DNA of 64,000 nucleotides, from NCBI RefSeq assembly GCF_015644665.1, contig NZ_JADOBQ010000005.1, forward strand, positions 372,001-436,000, given 5' to 3'. How positions within the stretch are numbered: position 1 is the stretch's first letter; the number at the start of each line of letters is the position of its first letter. The position numbers and the translations under genes are program-made. This document shows positions 34,388 to 45,648 of the stretch, piece after piece. This DNA comes from Roseobacter sp. MH60115. Its GTDB lineage: Bacteria > Pseudomonadota > Alphaproteobacteria > Rhodobacterales > Rhodobacteraceae. The notes beneath the pieces are model-generated. The model was not told where the DNA came from and made no database searches. It saw only the letters and a program-made list of their open reading frames with translations.

Positions 34388-37345
34388 TTATTTCTTGAGT
34401 GTCAGCGCATCGTCCACGAGCGCTGCTTGTTGGGCTTTGTGCTGGCTGGCCAGACCCGTGGCAGGGCTGGCAGACGTGGCGCGGCCTGCATAGATCGGGC
34501 GCGGATGCTTGGCCTTGATCCGGCCCAGCACCCATTCGATGTTGGGCTCAATAAAGGTCCAGGCGCCCTGGTTCTTGGGTTCCTCCTGGCACCAGACGAC
34601 TTCGGCCTGCTTGAACCGTTCCAGCTCCTTGACGGCGGATTGTGCCGGGAAGGGGTAAAACTGCTCCAGCCGTAGCAGGTAGATGTCATCGATCCCGCGG
34701 GCGTCGCGCTCTTCGAGCAGGTCGTAGTAGACCTTGCCTGAACACATCACCACGCGCTTGATCTTGTTGTCCGAGACAAGCTTGGTGTCGGAATTGCCTT
34801 CCTGCGCATCATCCCACATCAGCCGGTGGAAACTGGAGCCGGTGGTGAATTCCTCCGCCTTGCTCACGGCCAGTTTATGACGCAGCAGCGACTTTGGCGT
34901 CATAAGGATCAGCGGTTTCCGGAAGGACCGGTGAATCTGTCGCCTCAGGATGTGAAAGTAGTTTGCAGGCGTGGTGCAATTCGCAACGATCCAGTTGTCT
35001 TGTCCACACATTTGCAGAAAGCGTTCCAGTCGCGCGGAGGAGTGTTCCGGCCCCTGACCTTCAAAGCCGTGCGGCAGCAGGCAGACGAGCCCCGACATGC
35101 GCAGCCACTTGCTTTCCCCGCTTGAGATGAACTGGTCGAACATGATCTGCGCCCCGTTGGCGAAATCGCCGAACTGCGCCTCCCAGAGGGTCAGCGCATT
35201 GGGCTCAGCCATCGAATAACCGTACTCAAACCCCAGCACGGCATATTCGCTGAGCATCGAGTCGATGACCTCGTAATGCGCCTGCCCGGGCTTGATGTTG
35301 TTGAGCGGATAATAGCGCTCTTCGGTGTTCTGGTTCACCAGCCCCGAGTGCCGCTGCGAGAAGGTGCCGCGGGTGCTGTCCTGACCGGCCAGCCGCACCG
35401 GATAGCCTTCGGTGAGCAGCGAGCCGAACGCCAGCGCCTCGGCGGTGGCCCAGTCGATCCCTTCGCCACTGTCAAACATTTGTTTCTTGGCGTCCAGCAG
35501 GCGTCCAACGGTCTTGTGCATGGGGAAATCATCGGGTGCCGTACTCAGCGCCTTGCCCACTTCCATCAACGTGCCTTTGGCAATGGCGGTCTTGCCCCGC
35601 TGGTATTTGTTCTTCTGCTTGTCGAGATGTGACCACTTTCCATCGAGCCAATCCGCCTTGTTCGGACGGTACTCCTTGCCCGCCTCGAACTCCTCGCTCA
35701 GATAGGCTTGGAACGCCGCCTTCATATCTTCGATCTCCCCCTCGGGGAGCAGCCCGTCCTTGACCAGACGCTCGGTATAAAGGCTGAGCGTTGTCTTGTG
35801 GCCCTTGATCTTCTTGTACATCACCGGGTTGGTGAACATCGGCTCGTCGCCCTCGTTGTGTCCAAAGCGGCGGTAGCAGATGATGTCGATCACCACGTCC
35901 TTGCGGAATTTCTGGCGGAATTCGGTGGCGACCTTCGCAGCATGAACCACAGCTTCCGGATCATCGCCGTTCACGTGGAAGATCGGCGCCTCGACCACCA
36001 GGGCGTTATCCGTGGGGTAGGGGCTGGAGCGGCTGAAGTGGGGGGCGGTGGTAAAGCCGATCTGGTTGTTTACGACCAGATGCATGGTGCCGCCCGTCTT
36101 GTGCCCGCGCAGTCCGCTGAGCGCAAAGCACTCGGCCACCACGCCCTGACCGGCAAATGCGGCATCGCCGTGCAGCAGAATGGGCATGCAGGAGGTGCGA
36201 TCGGGGTCGTTGTTCTGGTCCTGTTTGGCGCGCGCCTTGCCGAGCACGACCGGGTTCACCGCCTCAAGGTGGCTGGGGTTCGCCGTCAGGCTCAGGTGAA
36301 CCTCGTTGCCGTCGAACTCGCGGTCGCTGGAGGCGCCGAGGTGGTATTTCACATCGCCGGAGCCATCTACGTCTTCCGGTTTGAAGCTGCCGCCCTGGAA
36401 TTCATTGAAGATCGCCTTGTAGGGTTTGGCCATCACATTGGCCAAGACGCTCAGCCGCCCGCGGTGCGGCATGCCGATCACGATATCGCGCACGCCCAGA
36501 GCGCCACCGCGTTTGATGATCTGCTCCATTGCAGGCACCAGGCTTTCGCCGCCATCAAGGCCAAAGCGTTTGGTACCCATGTATTTCACGTGCAGGAATT
36601 TCTCGAAGCCTTCGGCCTCGACCAGCTTGGCGAGGATCGCCTTGCGCCCTTCACGCGTGAAAGAGACCTCCTTGCCAAAGCCCTCGATGCGCTCCTTCAG
36701 CCAGCCCGCCTCTTCAGGGTTGGAGATATGCATGTACTGCAGCGCGAAGGTGCCGCAGTAGGTGCGTTTCACAATCGAGATGATCTCGCGCATCGAGGCG
36801 GTTTCCAGCCCCAGCACGTTGTCGATGAAGATCGGACGGTCCATGTCGGCCTCGGTGAAGCCGTAGGATTTCGGGTCCAATTCGGGGTGCGGTGTGTTCT
36901 CGCGCATGCCCAGCGGGTCAAGGTCGGCCACCAGATGGCCCCGGATGCGGTAGGCGCGGATGATCATCAGCGCGCGGATGCTGTCGAGCACGGCGCGTTT
37001 GATCTGGTCGTCGGTGACTTGCACGCCCGCTTCGGCGGCCTTGGCGCGGATTTTCTTGTCTGCGCCCTTGAGTTCGGCCTCCGGTGCCCACTCGCCAGTC
37101 AGCGCCTGCGTCATCTCATCGCCCGGTTGCGGCGGCCAGTCGGTGCGCGCCCAGCTGGGCCCTTCGGCCTCGCGTTTCACCGCAACCTCGTCATCCCCCA
37201 TCGCCTTGAAGAAGGCCCGCCAGGCATCATCGACCGCGTTGGGGTCGGATGCATAGCGCGCGTACATCTGTTCGAGGTACTCGGCGTTGTGCCCCTGCAT
37301 GAAGGAGGAGGCATGGAACTGGTCATTGGGGGTGTGTTCGGTCAT
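34388..37345 (-). CDS. sucA: 2-Oxoglutarate dehydrogenase E1
   Basis: 985 residues from ATG 37345 ([20 protein letters not shown]), which overlaps the DUF805 stop by four bases; upstream in-frame sequence to 37429 belongs to that gene in another frame. The thiamine diphosphate motif runs from [20 protein letters not shown] to [10 protein letters not shown] (about 389-430). E1 decarboxylates 2-oxoglutarate and hands the succinyl group to SucB. The length is standard for alphaproteobacteria. Confidence 0.97.
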   Translation of the reverse strand: MTEHTPNDQFHASSFMQGHNAEYLEQMYARYASDPNAVDDAWRAFFKAMGDDEVAVKREAEGPSWARTDWPPQPGDEMTQALTGEWAPEAELKGADKKIRAKAAEAGVQVTDDQIKRAVLDSIRALMIIRAYRIRGHLVADLDPLGMRENTPHPELDPKSYGFTEADMDRPIFIDNVLGLETASMREIISIVKRTYCGTFALQYMHISNPEEAGWLKERIEGFGKEVSFTREGRKAILAKLVEAEGFEKFLHVKYMGTKRFGLDGGESLVPAMEQIIKRGGALGVRDIVIGMPHRGRLSVLANVMAKPYKAIFNEFQGGSFKPEDVDGSGDVKYHLGASSDREFDGNEVHLSLTANPSHLEAVNPVVLGKARAKQDQNNDPDRTSCMPILLHGDAAFAGQGVVAECFALSGLRGHKTGGTMHLVVNNQIGFTTAPHFSRSSPYPTDNALVVEAPIFHVNGDDPEAVVHAAKVATEFRQKFRKDVVIDIICYRRFGHNEGDEPMFTNPVMYKKIKGHKTTLSLYTERLVKDGLLPEGEIEDMKAAFQAYLSEEFEAGKEYRPNKADWLDGKWSHLDKQKNKYQRGKTAIAKGTLMEVGKALSTAPDDFPMHKTVGRLLDAKKQMFDSGEGIDWATAEALAFGSLLTEGYPVRLAGQDSTRGTFSQRHSGLVNQNTEERYYPLNNIKPGQAHYEVIDSMLSEYAVLGFEYGYSMAEPNALTLWEAQFGDFANGAQIMFDQFISSGESKWLRMSGLVCLLPHGFEGQGPEHSSARLERFLQMCGQDNWIVANCTTPANYFHILRRQIHRSFRKPLILMTPKSLLRHKLAVSKAEEFTTGSSFHRLMWDDAQEGNSDTKLVSDNKIKRVVMCSGKVYYDLLEERDARGIDDIYLLRLEQFYPFPAQSAVKELERFKQAEVVWCQEEPKNQGAWTFIEPNIEWVLGRIKAKHPRPIYAGRATSASPATGLASQHKAQQAALVDDALTLKK

Positions 37346-37836
37346 GGGGTTACCTCTGTTGGGTTGGGACCGTATTGGTTGGGGCCGGGTTGGGAGGGGC
37401 ATGACAGCAGGTAGATCATCCGTAGCCAAGCTGCGAAAAGGATCAGACCTGTGAGGGCGAAAAGGGTAAAGAGTATCACGTGAACTTGTCCTGCGCCGCG
37501 CGTTTCAAGTCCAATCCCGATCGACAAAAAGACAAGCGTGGCGAGTACGAGATAGAGCGCCTCGCGCGCTGATCGCCCGGTGTCATGCAGTCTTCGGCTG
37601 GCGGCGGCGGCGACTGCTGGCAGAAGTGCAACTGCCAAGAGCATCTCGATGGGTGCTTGCGAAGATGGTAGCAGTTGCGGGGAAGTAAGCGTCCCATAGC
37701 CAATTCGTACTTGCCTTGTGATGAGCACAGCCATCCATACCAAGAGCAAAAACCGCCAGAACTCCGACCTTGGAGCGCGGCCAGAAAAGGTGACATAGTT
37801 GCTCAAGCAGGTTTTGAGGGTCTCTATAAGTGTCAT
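37342..37836 (-). CDS. DUF805 membrane protein
   Basis: 164 residues. It begins with the family block LKTCLSNYVTFSGRAPRSEF, has four hydrophobic helices, and carries RRLHDTGRSA between helices 2 and 3, all typical of DUF805. The role of the family is unknown. It sits between sucD and sucA and shares four bases with the sucA start (ATGA), so sucA translation probably depends on it. A structured 200-base spacer lies upstream. Confidence 0.85.
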   Translation of the reverse strand: MTLIETLKTCLSNYVTFSGRAPRSEFWRFLLLVWMAVLITRQVRIGYGTLTSPQLLPSSQAPIEMLLAVALLPAVAAAASRRLHDTGRSAREALYLVLATLVFLSIGIGLETRGAGQVHVILFTLFALTGLILFAAWLRMIYLLSCPSQPGPNQYGPNPTEVTP

Positions 37837-37851
37837 AGCTATAGACCTCCC

Positions 37852-37936
37852 GCCCGGCGGCTTGCGCCGGGCAGCGGCCGAACCGCACCCGCGGGGCGGA
37901 TACTTTGCGTCCCGCCACTCGGTTCGGGCGCTGCCC
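37852..37936 (-). promoter_or_regulatory. Overlapping hairpins between sucD and the DUF805-sucA pair
   Basis: A short perfect hairpin (GCCCGGCG at 37852-37859 with 37865-37872, 5-nt loop) and a larger stem (37869-37884 with 37921-37936, 15 of 16 paired) share bases 37869-37872, so both cannot form at once. They lie 16-100 bp upstream of the DUF805 start, within the transcript running from sucD to sucA. The arrangement could act as an attenuator, a processing site or a translation switch. Confidence 0.45.
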
Positions 37937-38038
37937 CCAGTGCGTTAGTCCAACGCTTGAGTGCTGGCCGGGGCTCCGCCCGTTCGGACCTCAAACGCGC
38001 CACTGGAGCGTTTGCCTCGCTTATGCTCGGTCCGGTCC

Positions 38039-38926
38039 TCACCCCTTTTCAATCGCCTCTTTCACGGCTTCGCCCAGCGTGGCAGGGCTGTCGGCGACCA
38101 CAATCCCGGCGGCGCGCATGGCTTCGATTTTGTCCTCGGCACCGCCCTTACCGCCAGCGACGATGGCACCGGCGTGGCCCATGCGGCGGCCCGGAGGGGC
38201 GGTGCGGCCCGCGATGAAACCCGCTGTGGGCTTCCAACGGCCCTTCTTCTTCTCGTCAGCCAGGAATTGTGCTGCGTCTTCCTCGGCGCTGCCGCCGATT
38301 TCGCCGATCATGATAATGCTCTGCGTCTCGTCATCCGCCAGAAACATTTCCAACACGTCAATGTGCTCGGTCCCCTTGATCGGGTCGCCGCCGATGCCCA
38401 CCGCTGTCGACTGGCCATAGCCCAGATCGGTGGTCTGCTTGACCGCCTCATAGGTCAGCGTGCCGGAGCGTGAGACCACCCCGCAGGAGCCGCGCTTGTG
38501 GATGTGGCCGGGCATGATGCCGATCTTGCAGGCGTCGGGCGTGATCACACCGGGGCAGTTCGGCCCCACGAGCCGCGAGGCGGAGCCTTCCAGCGCGCGC
38601 TGCACCTTCATCATGTCGAGCACCGGGATACCTTCGGTGATGCAGACGATCAGCTCCATCTCCGCATCGATGGCCTCAAGGATCGAATCCGCGGCGAAGG
38701 GCGGCGGCACGTAGATCACGGAGGCATTCGCCTCGGTCTTGGCCTTGGCCTCATGCACGGAATTGAAAACCGGCAGGTCCAGATGTGTCTGACCGCCTTT
38801 GCCGGGGGTCACACCGCCAACCATCTTGGTACCATATGCAATGGCCTGCTCAGTGTGGAACGTGCCCTGCGAGCCGGTGAGGCCCTGGCAGATGACTTTT
38901 GTGTTTTCGTCGATGAGTACGGCCAT
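38039..38926 (-). CDS. sucD: Succinyl-CoA synthetase alpha subunit
   Basis: 295 residues. The CoA-binding Rossmann domain starts with [19 protein letters not shown]. The phosphorylated active-site histidine is H251 in RRMGHAGAI, and the ligase block [11 protein letters not shown] is intact. With SucC it converts succinyl-CoA to succinate with ATP or GTP formation. It is separated from sucC by four genes of cell-envelope type rather than adjacent, and is followed by a structured spacer. Confidence 0.97.
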   Translation of the reverse strand: MAVLIDENTKVICQGLTGSQGTFHTEQAIAYGTKMVGGVTPGKGGQTHLDLPVFNSVHEAKAKTEANASVIYVPPPFAADSILEAIDAEMELIVCITEGIPVLDMMKVQRALEGSASRLVGPNCPGVITPDACKIGIMPGHIHKRGSCGVVSRSGTLTYEAVKQTTDLGYGQSTAVGIGGDPIKGTEHIDVLEMFLADDETQSIIMIGEIGGSAEEDAAQFLADEKKKGRWKPTAGFIAGRTAPPGRRMGHAGAIVAGGKGGAEDKIEAMRAAGIVVADSPATLGEAVKEAIEKG

Positions 38927-39045
38927 TGTTCTTCCTTTGACTTACAAATTGAGGCTGGCGGCATGGATACCACCATCGTTTAGGGCATCACCGCTTTTGG
39001 TTGGGATGAAAGGCGTGGCAGCGGGCAAGGTGGTCCGGATGTCGC

Positions 39046-39864
39046 TCATAGTCGGTCCACCTCCTCTGCCGTATCGGGCATGAAGGTGATTTTATGCAGG
39101 CTGGCGCGCCCCATGAGCAAACGCAGCAGGGTCGGCAGAGGATAGGCGATCTCGTAGTATCCGCGCTTGAGCTTCTGGCGGAGCAACGCAAGACCTGTCG
39201 GGCGGACGCGCTGCGCAGCTTGAAGGGCAGCCCCCTGCTGTTCGTTTCCCTGCTCCAGCAGTGCGGGTTCAACCTGATACATCTTCATGCGTCGGGCAGC
39301 AGGCGAGGCATTGAAGTTGAAGAGCAGATTGTCGATGGTCAGATTGAAGGGGCGTTGTGCCAGAAAACGCTCTGCAGCGCTGCGCGTCAGAATATACCCC
39401 GCCGCGCCGACATGGCGGGACAGGAGCCGCGCGATCCGGCGACCCCTGTGATGTGTATGATGCGATGAAAGCAGTACGCGCAGCCTGCGGGCGCGCCAGC
39501 GTTCGAGCTTCACCACATCCGCATCGGCGGGCCACCAACTCAGATCCTCAAGCCAGTTCCCCAGGTCAGTGGAGACAAAAACATCGTCTTCCATAACCAG
39601 GCAGAACTCTGCGTCTGTCTTCAGAAACCGCTCCCACACCTGCGCATGGCTGATGGTGATGGCCATATTGGTGCTGTGGAACGGTCCCCAGGGGCCCTCC
39701 GCTTTGCACTGGCGCTGCATCTGCGCAGGATCTTCACTGGCGCTGTCAAAGGCGGGGAAAAACTGTGCGTCCACCCCGGCTTTTGCCAGTTCTGCGCGCA
39801 TCCGGGCACGTCGCTCATCGGCACGGGCGAGGTTGATCATCTCGATATAGAGGCGCTGTGTCAT
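39046..39864 (-). CDS. Glycosyltransferase family 25 (LPS-type) protein
   Basis: 272 residues from ATG 39864 (MTQRLYIEMINLARADERR). The GT25 signature MEDDVFV is at about 91-97, preceded by the ISHAQVW block, and the C-terminus is basic and membrane-associating. It probably adds a sugar to lipopolysaccharide or another surface glycan on the cytoplasmic side. The start codon overlaps the stop of the upstream exported-protein gene, so it belongs to the sucC-sucD interval operon. Confidence 0.85.
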   Translation of the reverse strand: MTQRLYIEMINLARADERRARMRAELAKAGVDAQFFPAFDSASEDPAQMQRQCKAEGPWGPFHSTNMAITISHAQVWERFLKTDAEFCLVMEDDVFVSTDLGNWLEDLSWWPADADVVKLERWRARRLRVLLSSHHTHHRGRRIARLLSRHVGAAGYILTRSAAERFLAQRPFNLTIDNLLFNFNASPAARRMKMYQVEPALLEQGNEQQGAALQAAQRVRPTGLALLRQKLKRGYYEIAYPLPTLLRLLMGRASLHKITFMPDTAEEVDRL

Positions 39865-40346
39865 CAGCCGTCCTCCCAATCTGCGGGCAGTCGGTCGACG
39901 GTCATGAAGGTCTGGCTGTCGCGCGTGCCCACATGCACCACCGCCACCCGTCCCCGCAGCAACGCGCGCCCTTCGATCAACGCGGTGCCGGTCAAAGGGG
40001 CGTGTGTGTCGGGCAGGTCGATGAAGGTTCCGAAAACCGGCGGGGTGGCCATCTGTGCCCGCAGCGCTGCTATCGCCACTTCGGTGTGATCGCCGTCAAA
40101 ACTGACTTCGCAGCGTCGTTCGATCCGGGCAGGTGTTTCGGGCGCCGGTTCCAGAGATTTGTCCCAGAAGGTCAGCGTGTAGGGAAGGGGCGCGCCATCG
40201 CGCGCTTCCATGCGTGCGCGTGCCTGCGCGACGGTCTGCCCTGCCTTGAAACAGACCGCGTTAAACGTGGCGATGGCCTCGCTCGCACCTGCGCTGGCAT
40301 GGGCTGGCACCGCCAGCATGGCGGATATGACGAAGGCCCGGATCAC
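39864..40346 (-). CDS. Exported hypothetical protein
   Basis: 160 residues from GTG 40346, the codon that overlaps the previous stop (GTGA). It has a signal peptide (about 1-19, ending AHASA) and a periplasmic body with CEVSFDGDHTEVAIAAL and two cysteines that could form a disulfide. No family was recognised. It pairs with the adjacent lipoprotein, which has a similar style and size. Confidence 0.7.
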   Translation of the reverse strand: MIRAFVISAMLAVPAHASAGASEAIATFNAVCFKAGQTVAQARARMEARDGAPLPYTLTFWDKSLEPAPETPARIERRCEVSFDGDHTEVAIAALRAQMATPPVFGTFIDLPDTHAPLTGTALIEGRALLRGRVAVVHVGTRDSQTFMTVDRLPADWEDG

Positions 40347-40867
40347 GTTGCACCCGGCGTGAAATGGATAAGCGCATAACGATACCACCCAAGGCTGACC
40401 GTGCGCTCCGTGGCAATAAGCGAGGGGGGCGTGGTGGGCAGCGACCACGCTTGTTCGATGTTCTTGCCCAAGGGCGCGGGATCAATTGCACGCGCCCCGG
40501 GATATGTGGCGGTCACATAGTTCTGAAACCGCGCGGTCTGGCCGGTGCGCGATTCCGCCTGTACGACGCACATTTTGTCAGAAACGGCGATAGCGGGGCG
40601 CCGGTCGTCGATCACATAGGCGCGGGCGCCCGGCGTGCGTTCCGGCAGCGGCACATAGCCTGCCGCGCGCAGGGTTGCGTCATCCCGCGGGCCGACCGTG
40701 CAGAACCGGTCAAAGGCGTTGATCATCACTGCGGGCGCGCTTTTCGGCACCAGATTGAACCGCCACATGTTGCGCAACTCGGCGGTGTCGGAAGACACGC
40801 CTTGCGTTGAGCAGGCGGCCAGAAGGCAAAGGGGTGCGGCGCAGCAGAGACTCAGGAGCCTGGTCAT
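40343..40867 (-). CDS. Hypothetical lipoprotein
   Basis: 174 residues. The leader ends in a lipobox (LLAAC, Cys at about 19), and the mature part contains FDRFCTVGPRDDATLRAAGY and SDKMCVVQAESRTGQTARF. No family name can be given. The ATG overlaps the stop of the upstream membrane-protein gene (ATGA), and its own stop overlaps the next start. It is probably membrane-anchored in the periplasm. Confidence 0.72.
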   Translation of the reverse strand: MTRLLSLCCAAPLCLLAACSTQGVSSDTAELRNMWRFNLVPKSAPAVMINAFDRFCTVGPRDDATLRAAGYVPLPERTPGARAYVIDDRRPAIAVSDKMCVVQAESRTGQTARFQNYVTATYPGARAIDPAPLGKNIEQAWSLPTTPPSLIATERTVSLGWYRYALIHFTPGAT

Positions 40868-41553
40868 CCTGCAACCTCCTCAAGGTCCGCTGGTACGTGG
40901 GCTGCATTGTATCGCCGGTAGAAGGCAAAGGCAGCGACGAGAAAGCTCAGCGCCATGCCGAACTCGGCAACTTCCTCATAGGTCAGTGCGGCAAGATCAA
41001 TGCTTTCGGTGATCTCGATGCCGAAAGCCTTGAGTTTCCGGTCAAACCCGTCCGCGATCTTGGAGGTTGCCGCCAGAAAAACACCAAGCCCGACGCAGAG
41101 CGCGACGCCATCACGCTGCTTCACACGGCGCGGCAGGCCGCGTATGCCCCGCACAATCACCAGCCACACGCAGACGGCGATCAGCAACAGAAGGCCAAAG
41201 GAGATCAGCCGCTCGAACCAAGGGACCGTGTCGCCGACGAACTGCCTGCTCTTGAACAGACCTTCGGTGAACAGCAGCTTGTCGAGGTCGAATTCCCGCA
41301 TGCAGAATAAAACAAGCATGCAGACAAAGGGCCACACCATGCGGAAGACGGGCAACAACGGCACGATGGCCACCAGATAAAGCAGCGCGGAACTGGTCTC
41401 CAGCACACCGCTCTCCTGAAGGAGCGCGCGCTGGGGCGTGCTATCCAGAACGAGCATGGACACAAACAACGCGCCCATGACCACTAAACAGAGGACAACG
41501 TAGGCGGCCGCCGCGCCTGGCCGCGCGGCAAGCTGGCTATGGCCGGCGGTCAT
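40864..41553 (-). CDS. Hypothetical integral membrane protein
   Basis: 229 residues with about six hydrophobic helices (for example 18-40, 57-71, 117-137 and 206-222). A cytoplasmic charged loop (MREFDLDKLLFTEGLFKSRQ) lies between helices 3 and 4. Family unknown. It begins only 4 bp after the sucC stop, so it is co-transcribed with sucC, and it is coupled by overlap to the lipoprotein gene that follows. Confidence 0.72.
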   Translation of the reverse strand: MTAGHSQLAARPGAAAAYVVLCLVVMGALFVSMLVLDSTPQRALLQESGVLETSSALLYLVAIVPLLPVFRMVWPFVCMLVLFCMREFDLDKLLFTEGLFKSRQFVGDTVPWFERLISFGLLLLIAVCVWLVIVRGIRGLPRRVKQRDGVALCVGLGVFLAATSKIADGFDRKLKAFGIEITESIDLAALTYEEVAEFGMALSFLVAAFAFYRRYNAAHVPADLEEVAG

Positions 41554-41557
41554 GCTG

Positions 41558-42751
41558 CTAGCCTTTCACAGCTTTCACGATCTTCTGCGCGCCGTCTTTC
41601 AGGTCATCCGCCGCGATCACGTCCACGTCCGAGTTGTTGATGATGTCCTTGCCCTGCTGCACATTGGTGCCTTCCAGACGGACAACCAGCGGCACCTGCA
41701 GGCCTACCTCCTTGACCGCCGCGACGACGCCCTCGGCGATCACATCGCAGCGCATGATACCGCCGAAGATGTTCACCAGGATGCCTTTGACGTTCGGGTC
41801 GGAGGTGATGATCTTGAAGGCTTCGGTCACCTTTTCCTTGGTGGCGCCGCCGCCGACGTCGAGGAAGTTGGCAGGCTCGGCCCCATAGAGCTTGATGATG
41901 TCCATCGTCGCCATGGCAAGGCCCGCGCCGTTCACCATGCAGCCGATTTCGCCATCGAGTGCGATGTAGTTCAGATCGTATTTCGAGGCCTCCAGCTCCT
42001 TGCTGTCCTCCTCGGTGGTGTCGCGCAATTCGGCGACATCCGGGTGCCGGTAGATGGCATTTCCGTCAAAGCTGACCTTGGCATCGAGCACTTTCAAGTC
42101 GCCGCTGTCGGTCACAATAAGCGGGTTGATCTCCAGCATCTCCATGTCTTTTTCCATGAAGGCCTTGTAGAGCAGACCCATCAGCCCGACGCATTGCTTG
42201 ACCTGTTTGCCCTCGAGACCCAAAGCAAAGGCGATGCGACGTCCGTGGAACGCCTGGTAGCCCGAGGCTGGGTCGACCGAAAAGCTGAGGATTTTCTCAG
42301 GGGTCGCCGCAGCCACCTCCTCAATGTCCATGCCGCCTTCGGTGGAACAGACAAAGCTGACGCGGCTGGTCTGGCGATCCACCAGAAGGGCCAGATACAT
42401 TTCCGTCTCGATGCCCGAGCCATCCTCGATGTAGATGCGGTTGACCTGCTTGCCCGCAGGTCCGGTCTGATGCGTGACCAGAGTGCGGCCCAGCATCTTT
42501 TTTGCCTCCTCTGCGGCTTCTTCCACCGATTTGGTCAAACGCACGCCGCCCTTGTCTCCGGCGTCCGGTTCCTTGAACTTCCCCTTGCCACGTCCGCCGG
42601 CGTGGATCTGCGCCTTGACCACCCACATCGGACCGTCCATCGCACCTGCCGCCGTCTTGGCTTCTTCGGCGCGCAGCACCACCCGACCGTCCGAGACCGG
42701 CGCGCCATAGCTGCGCAACAATGCTTTCGCCTGATATTCGTGGATATTCAT
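41558..42751 (-). CDS. sucC: Succinyl-CoA synthetase beta subunit
   Basis: 397 residues, the standard length. An N-terminal ATP-grasp domain opens with [20 protein letters not shown] and carries [17 protein letters not shown]. The C-terminal ligase domain contains [15 protein letters not shown] and [14 protein letters not shown]. It forms the nucleotide-binding part of succinyl-CoA synthetase. It is first in the long minus-strand block, and a pair of TGTGATCACA palindromes lies 115-145 bp upstream of its start. Confidence 0.97.
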   Translation of the reverse strand: MNIHEYQAKALLRSYGAPVSDGRVVLRAEEAKTAAGAMDGPMWVVKAQIHAGGRGKGKFKEPDAGDKGGVRLTKSVEEAAEEAKKMLGRTLVTHQTGPAGKQVNRIYIEDGSGIETEMYLALLVDRQTSRVSFVCSTEGGMDIEEVAAATPEKILSFSVDPASGYQAFHGRRIAFALGLEGKQVKQCVGLMGLLYKAFMEKDMEMLEINPLIVTDSGDLKVLDAKVSFDGNAIYRHPDVAELRDTTEEDSKELEASKYDLNYIALDGEIGCMVNGAGLAMATMDIIKLYGAEPANFLDVGGGATKEKVTEAFKIITSDPNVKGILVNIFGGIMRCDVIAEGVVAAVKEVGLQVPLVVRLEGTNVQQGKDIINNSDVDVIAADDLKDGAQKIVKAVKG

Positions 42752-42860
42752 GGATAGGGTCCCGTTTTGTTGGATCGGATCGTTTCGCCGATATAAGCCG
42801 CGAAGTTTCCACGAGGGAACCTGTTTTGGCCTGTACTATGGCTTGACAGTGAGAAATCGA

Positions 42861-42901
42861 CATTTTGTGATCACAGGATTTTCTGCTGTGATCACAAAAT
42901 G
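42861..42901 (-). promoter_or_regulatory. Paired TGTGATCACA palindromes upstream of sucC
   Basis: Two perfect 10-bp palindromes at 42866-42875 and 42887-42896 are spaced 21 bp start to start. Together they form a larger perfect inverted repeat with 15-bp arms (42861-42875 and 42887-42901) around an 11-nt spacer. The same pair with the same spacing precedes sdhC. This is a likely binding site for a dimeric regulator on one DNA face; which protein is unknown. Confidence 0.75.
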
Positions 42902-42956
42902 CATCTGCAGGACAATTTTCATATAATGCAAGGGATTCGCAGCCCAAAGGCTCAGG

Positions 42957-43541
42957 TTAGGCAATGAAGAGTCGTTGGCAGGCCGCGACCATCTCGCGCT
43001 CATAGGCGGTTTGCGCCCAGCCGCGGCGCTGGACGAGATCTTCCCATGTGGTCACCGAGAGCATGGACCACATGAGATCTGTGGCCATCTCCGGGTCCGT
43101 ATCGGCGGGCAGATCACCGTCAGCGTGAAGCGCCTGGATCGCCGCCGCGCACCCCTCACGCATGTCGGACATGCGTTGTGACCAGGCGGATGCGGCTTCG
43201 GTATCCGTGGCCGCCATGTCCATGAGTGGCTTTGCGACACGGTAGATTTTCGGCACGTAACTGCACCAGGCCAGGACAAACGCCTCCAGCCTGACGCGTC
43301 CGGATGGCGCGGTGCGACTGGCCTGCAATTGACTGTCCATATCGAGCTGGGCATCGAGCGCTTTGGTCGCGGCGATCAGGACTTCGGCGCGGGAGCCGAA
43401 GTGCAGATAAATCGCCTGACGGCTTACCCCCGCCTTCTTGGCGACATCTGAAAGGCGCGTCGCGTCACGCTGATCGCCTTCAAGCAGGGCAAGTGCTGCG
43501 TTGACGATACGCTCTTTTGTTGAATTTCCTCGGCTTGACAT
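42957..43541 (-). CDS. TetR-family transcriptional regulator
   Basis: 194 residues from ATG 43541 (MSSRGNSTKERIVNAALALL). A TetR helix-turn-helix is at about 29-52 (RLSDVAKKAGVSRQAIYLHF), followed by a helical ligand-binding domain. The ligand is unknown. It lies between mdh and sucC on the same strand, with the paired-palindrome site just downstream of its stop. This placement does not by itself make it the regulator of that site. Confidence 0.88.
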   Translation of the reverse strand: MSSRGNSTKERIVNAALALLEGDQRDATRLSDVAKKAGVSRQAIYLHFGSRAEVLIAATKALDAQLDMDSQLQASRTAPSGRVRLEAFVLAWCSYVPKIYRVAKPLMDMAATDTEAASAWSQRMSDMREGCAAAIQALHADGDLPADTDPEMATDLMWSMLSVTTWEDLVQRRGWAQTAYEREMVAACQRLFIA

Positions 43542-43599
43542 GCCGTCAAGGAGCAAGTCAGCCCGGCAAAGTCAAGGTCGTCCGCGATCTACGACCGGC

Positions 43600-43624
43600 A
43601 AAAAAGAACCCGCCGGAGCGGGTT
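43600..43624 (-). terminator. Rho-independent terminator after mdh
   Basis: On the minus strand a perfect 7-bp stem (AACCCGC/GCGGGTT, 43624-43618 with 43613-43607) with a 4-nt loop is followed by CTTTTTT. It lies 29 bp after the mdh stop and separates mdh from the tetR-sucC region. Confidence 0.85.
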
Positions 43625-43652
43625 CCCTGACGTGCATTTAGTCCTGAAAAGT

Positions 43653-44660
<1,008 letters not shown>

Positions 44661-44808
44661 TTAACGCCCGATTGCGCAAGTTCGCTTGCATGGTTGTGTT
44701 CGGGCGGGCGCTGTCGTGATCTGTGCATGCCGAATCGCGTGCTCCTTTGCACGCATGGATGGCGGGGTGCTGATCAATTGTGCAGGGCACCAGAGGAGAG
44801 GCAGCAGA

Positions 44809-45564
44809 TTGCTCACACTGGATTGGATGTTTTTTGCGGTAGCTGGGCCGGCTGTCATCTTTGCCGGTATTTCCAAAGGTGGGTTCGGGTCCGGTGCTGC
44901 GTTTGCCGCCGCGAGTATTCTGGCACTCGTGGTCGAGCCCGGGCTGGCGCTGGGCGTCATGCTGCCGCTTCTGATGCTGATCGACGTTGCATCCCTGCGC
45001 CCGTACTGGCGCAAGTGGGACGGTCAGGCGGCGCTGCTGCTGATCCTCGGGGGGATGCCGGGTGTGGCTTTGGGCGCGGCGCTCTACAGGATCGCGGAGC
45101 CCGATGTGCTACGGGTTCTGATCGGCGCGATTTCTATCGCCTTTGTCCTGTGGCAGGTGGGCCTCGCCCCGAAACTGATGGCACGCTCGGCGCGCAGACT
45201 TCCGCTTTGGGCAGGGGGCGTTGCCGGGCTGGTGGCCGGCTTCACCAGCTTTGTCAGCCATGCGGGCGGCCCGCCAGCTGCCGTGTATCTGCTCTCCATG
45301 AAGCTGACGAAAACCCAGTATCAGGCGACGACCGTGCTTGTTTTCTGGGTGATCAATATCGCGAAATTCATCCCTTACGCTTTCCTAGGGATGTTCACGC
45401 TGGAGACGGGGATGGCAAACCTCGTGCTGGCACCCTTTGCCCTGCTTGGGGCCTGGCTGGGCGTGCGCGCCCATCGGCTGGTGCCGGAGCGACTGTTCTT
45501 CGGATTGACCTATGCGCTGCTGAGTCTGACCGGGATCAAACTGATCTGGGACGGTCTGACCTGA
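44809..45564 (+). CDS. TSUP-family (TauE/SafE-like) membrane transporter
   Basis: 251 residues from TTG 44809, preceded by AGAGGAGAGG at a good distance; longer upstream frames lack family sequence. Seven or eight helices carry the family blocks FAGISKGGFGSGAAF near the N-terminus and FTSFVSHAGGPPAAVYLL near the middle. TSUP proteins export or import sulfite, sulfonates or other anions. The substrate is unknown. It is divergent from mdh. Confidence 0.87.
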   Translation: MLTLDWMFFAVAGPAVIFAGISKGGFGSGAAFAAASILALVVEPGLALGVMLPLLMLIDVASLRPYWRKWDGQAALLLILGGMPGVALGAALYRIAEPDVLRVLIGAISIAFVLWQVGLAPKLMARSARRLPLWAGGVAGLVAGFTSFVSHAGGPPAAVYLLSMKLTKTQYQATTVLVFWVINIAKFIPYAFLGMFTLETGMANLVLAPFALLGAWLGVRAHRLVPERLFFGLTYALLSLTGIKLIWDGLT

Positions 45565-45648
45565 CAGGTTGGCGGGTGTCGGCCCGTCCGGCAGACGGTC
45601 AAGGATCTGCACTGCGTGCCAGGTGGGCCGCTGGCCCACCTTTGTGGT

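Noticed and set aside
32709-34493. 594-codon plus-strand ORF opposite sucB
   Set aside because: Shadow of sucB; no domain was recognised.
35708-37414. 568-codon plus-strand ORF opposite sucA
   Set aside because: Shadow of sucA, which has complete catalytic motifs; this frame has no recognisable family.
42866-42896. CRP binding site upstream of sucC
   Set aside because: CRP sites have TGTGA and TCACA separated by 6 bp; here they touch, so a standard CRP site is not supported.
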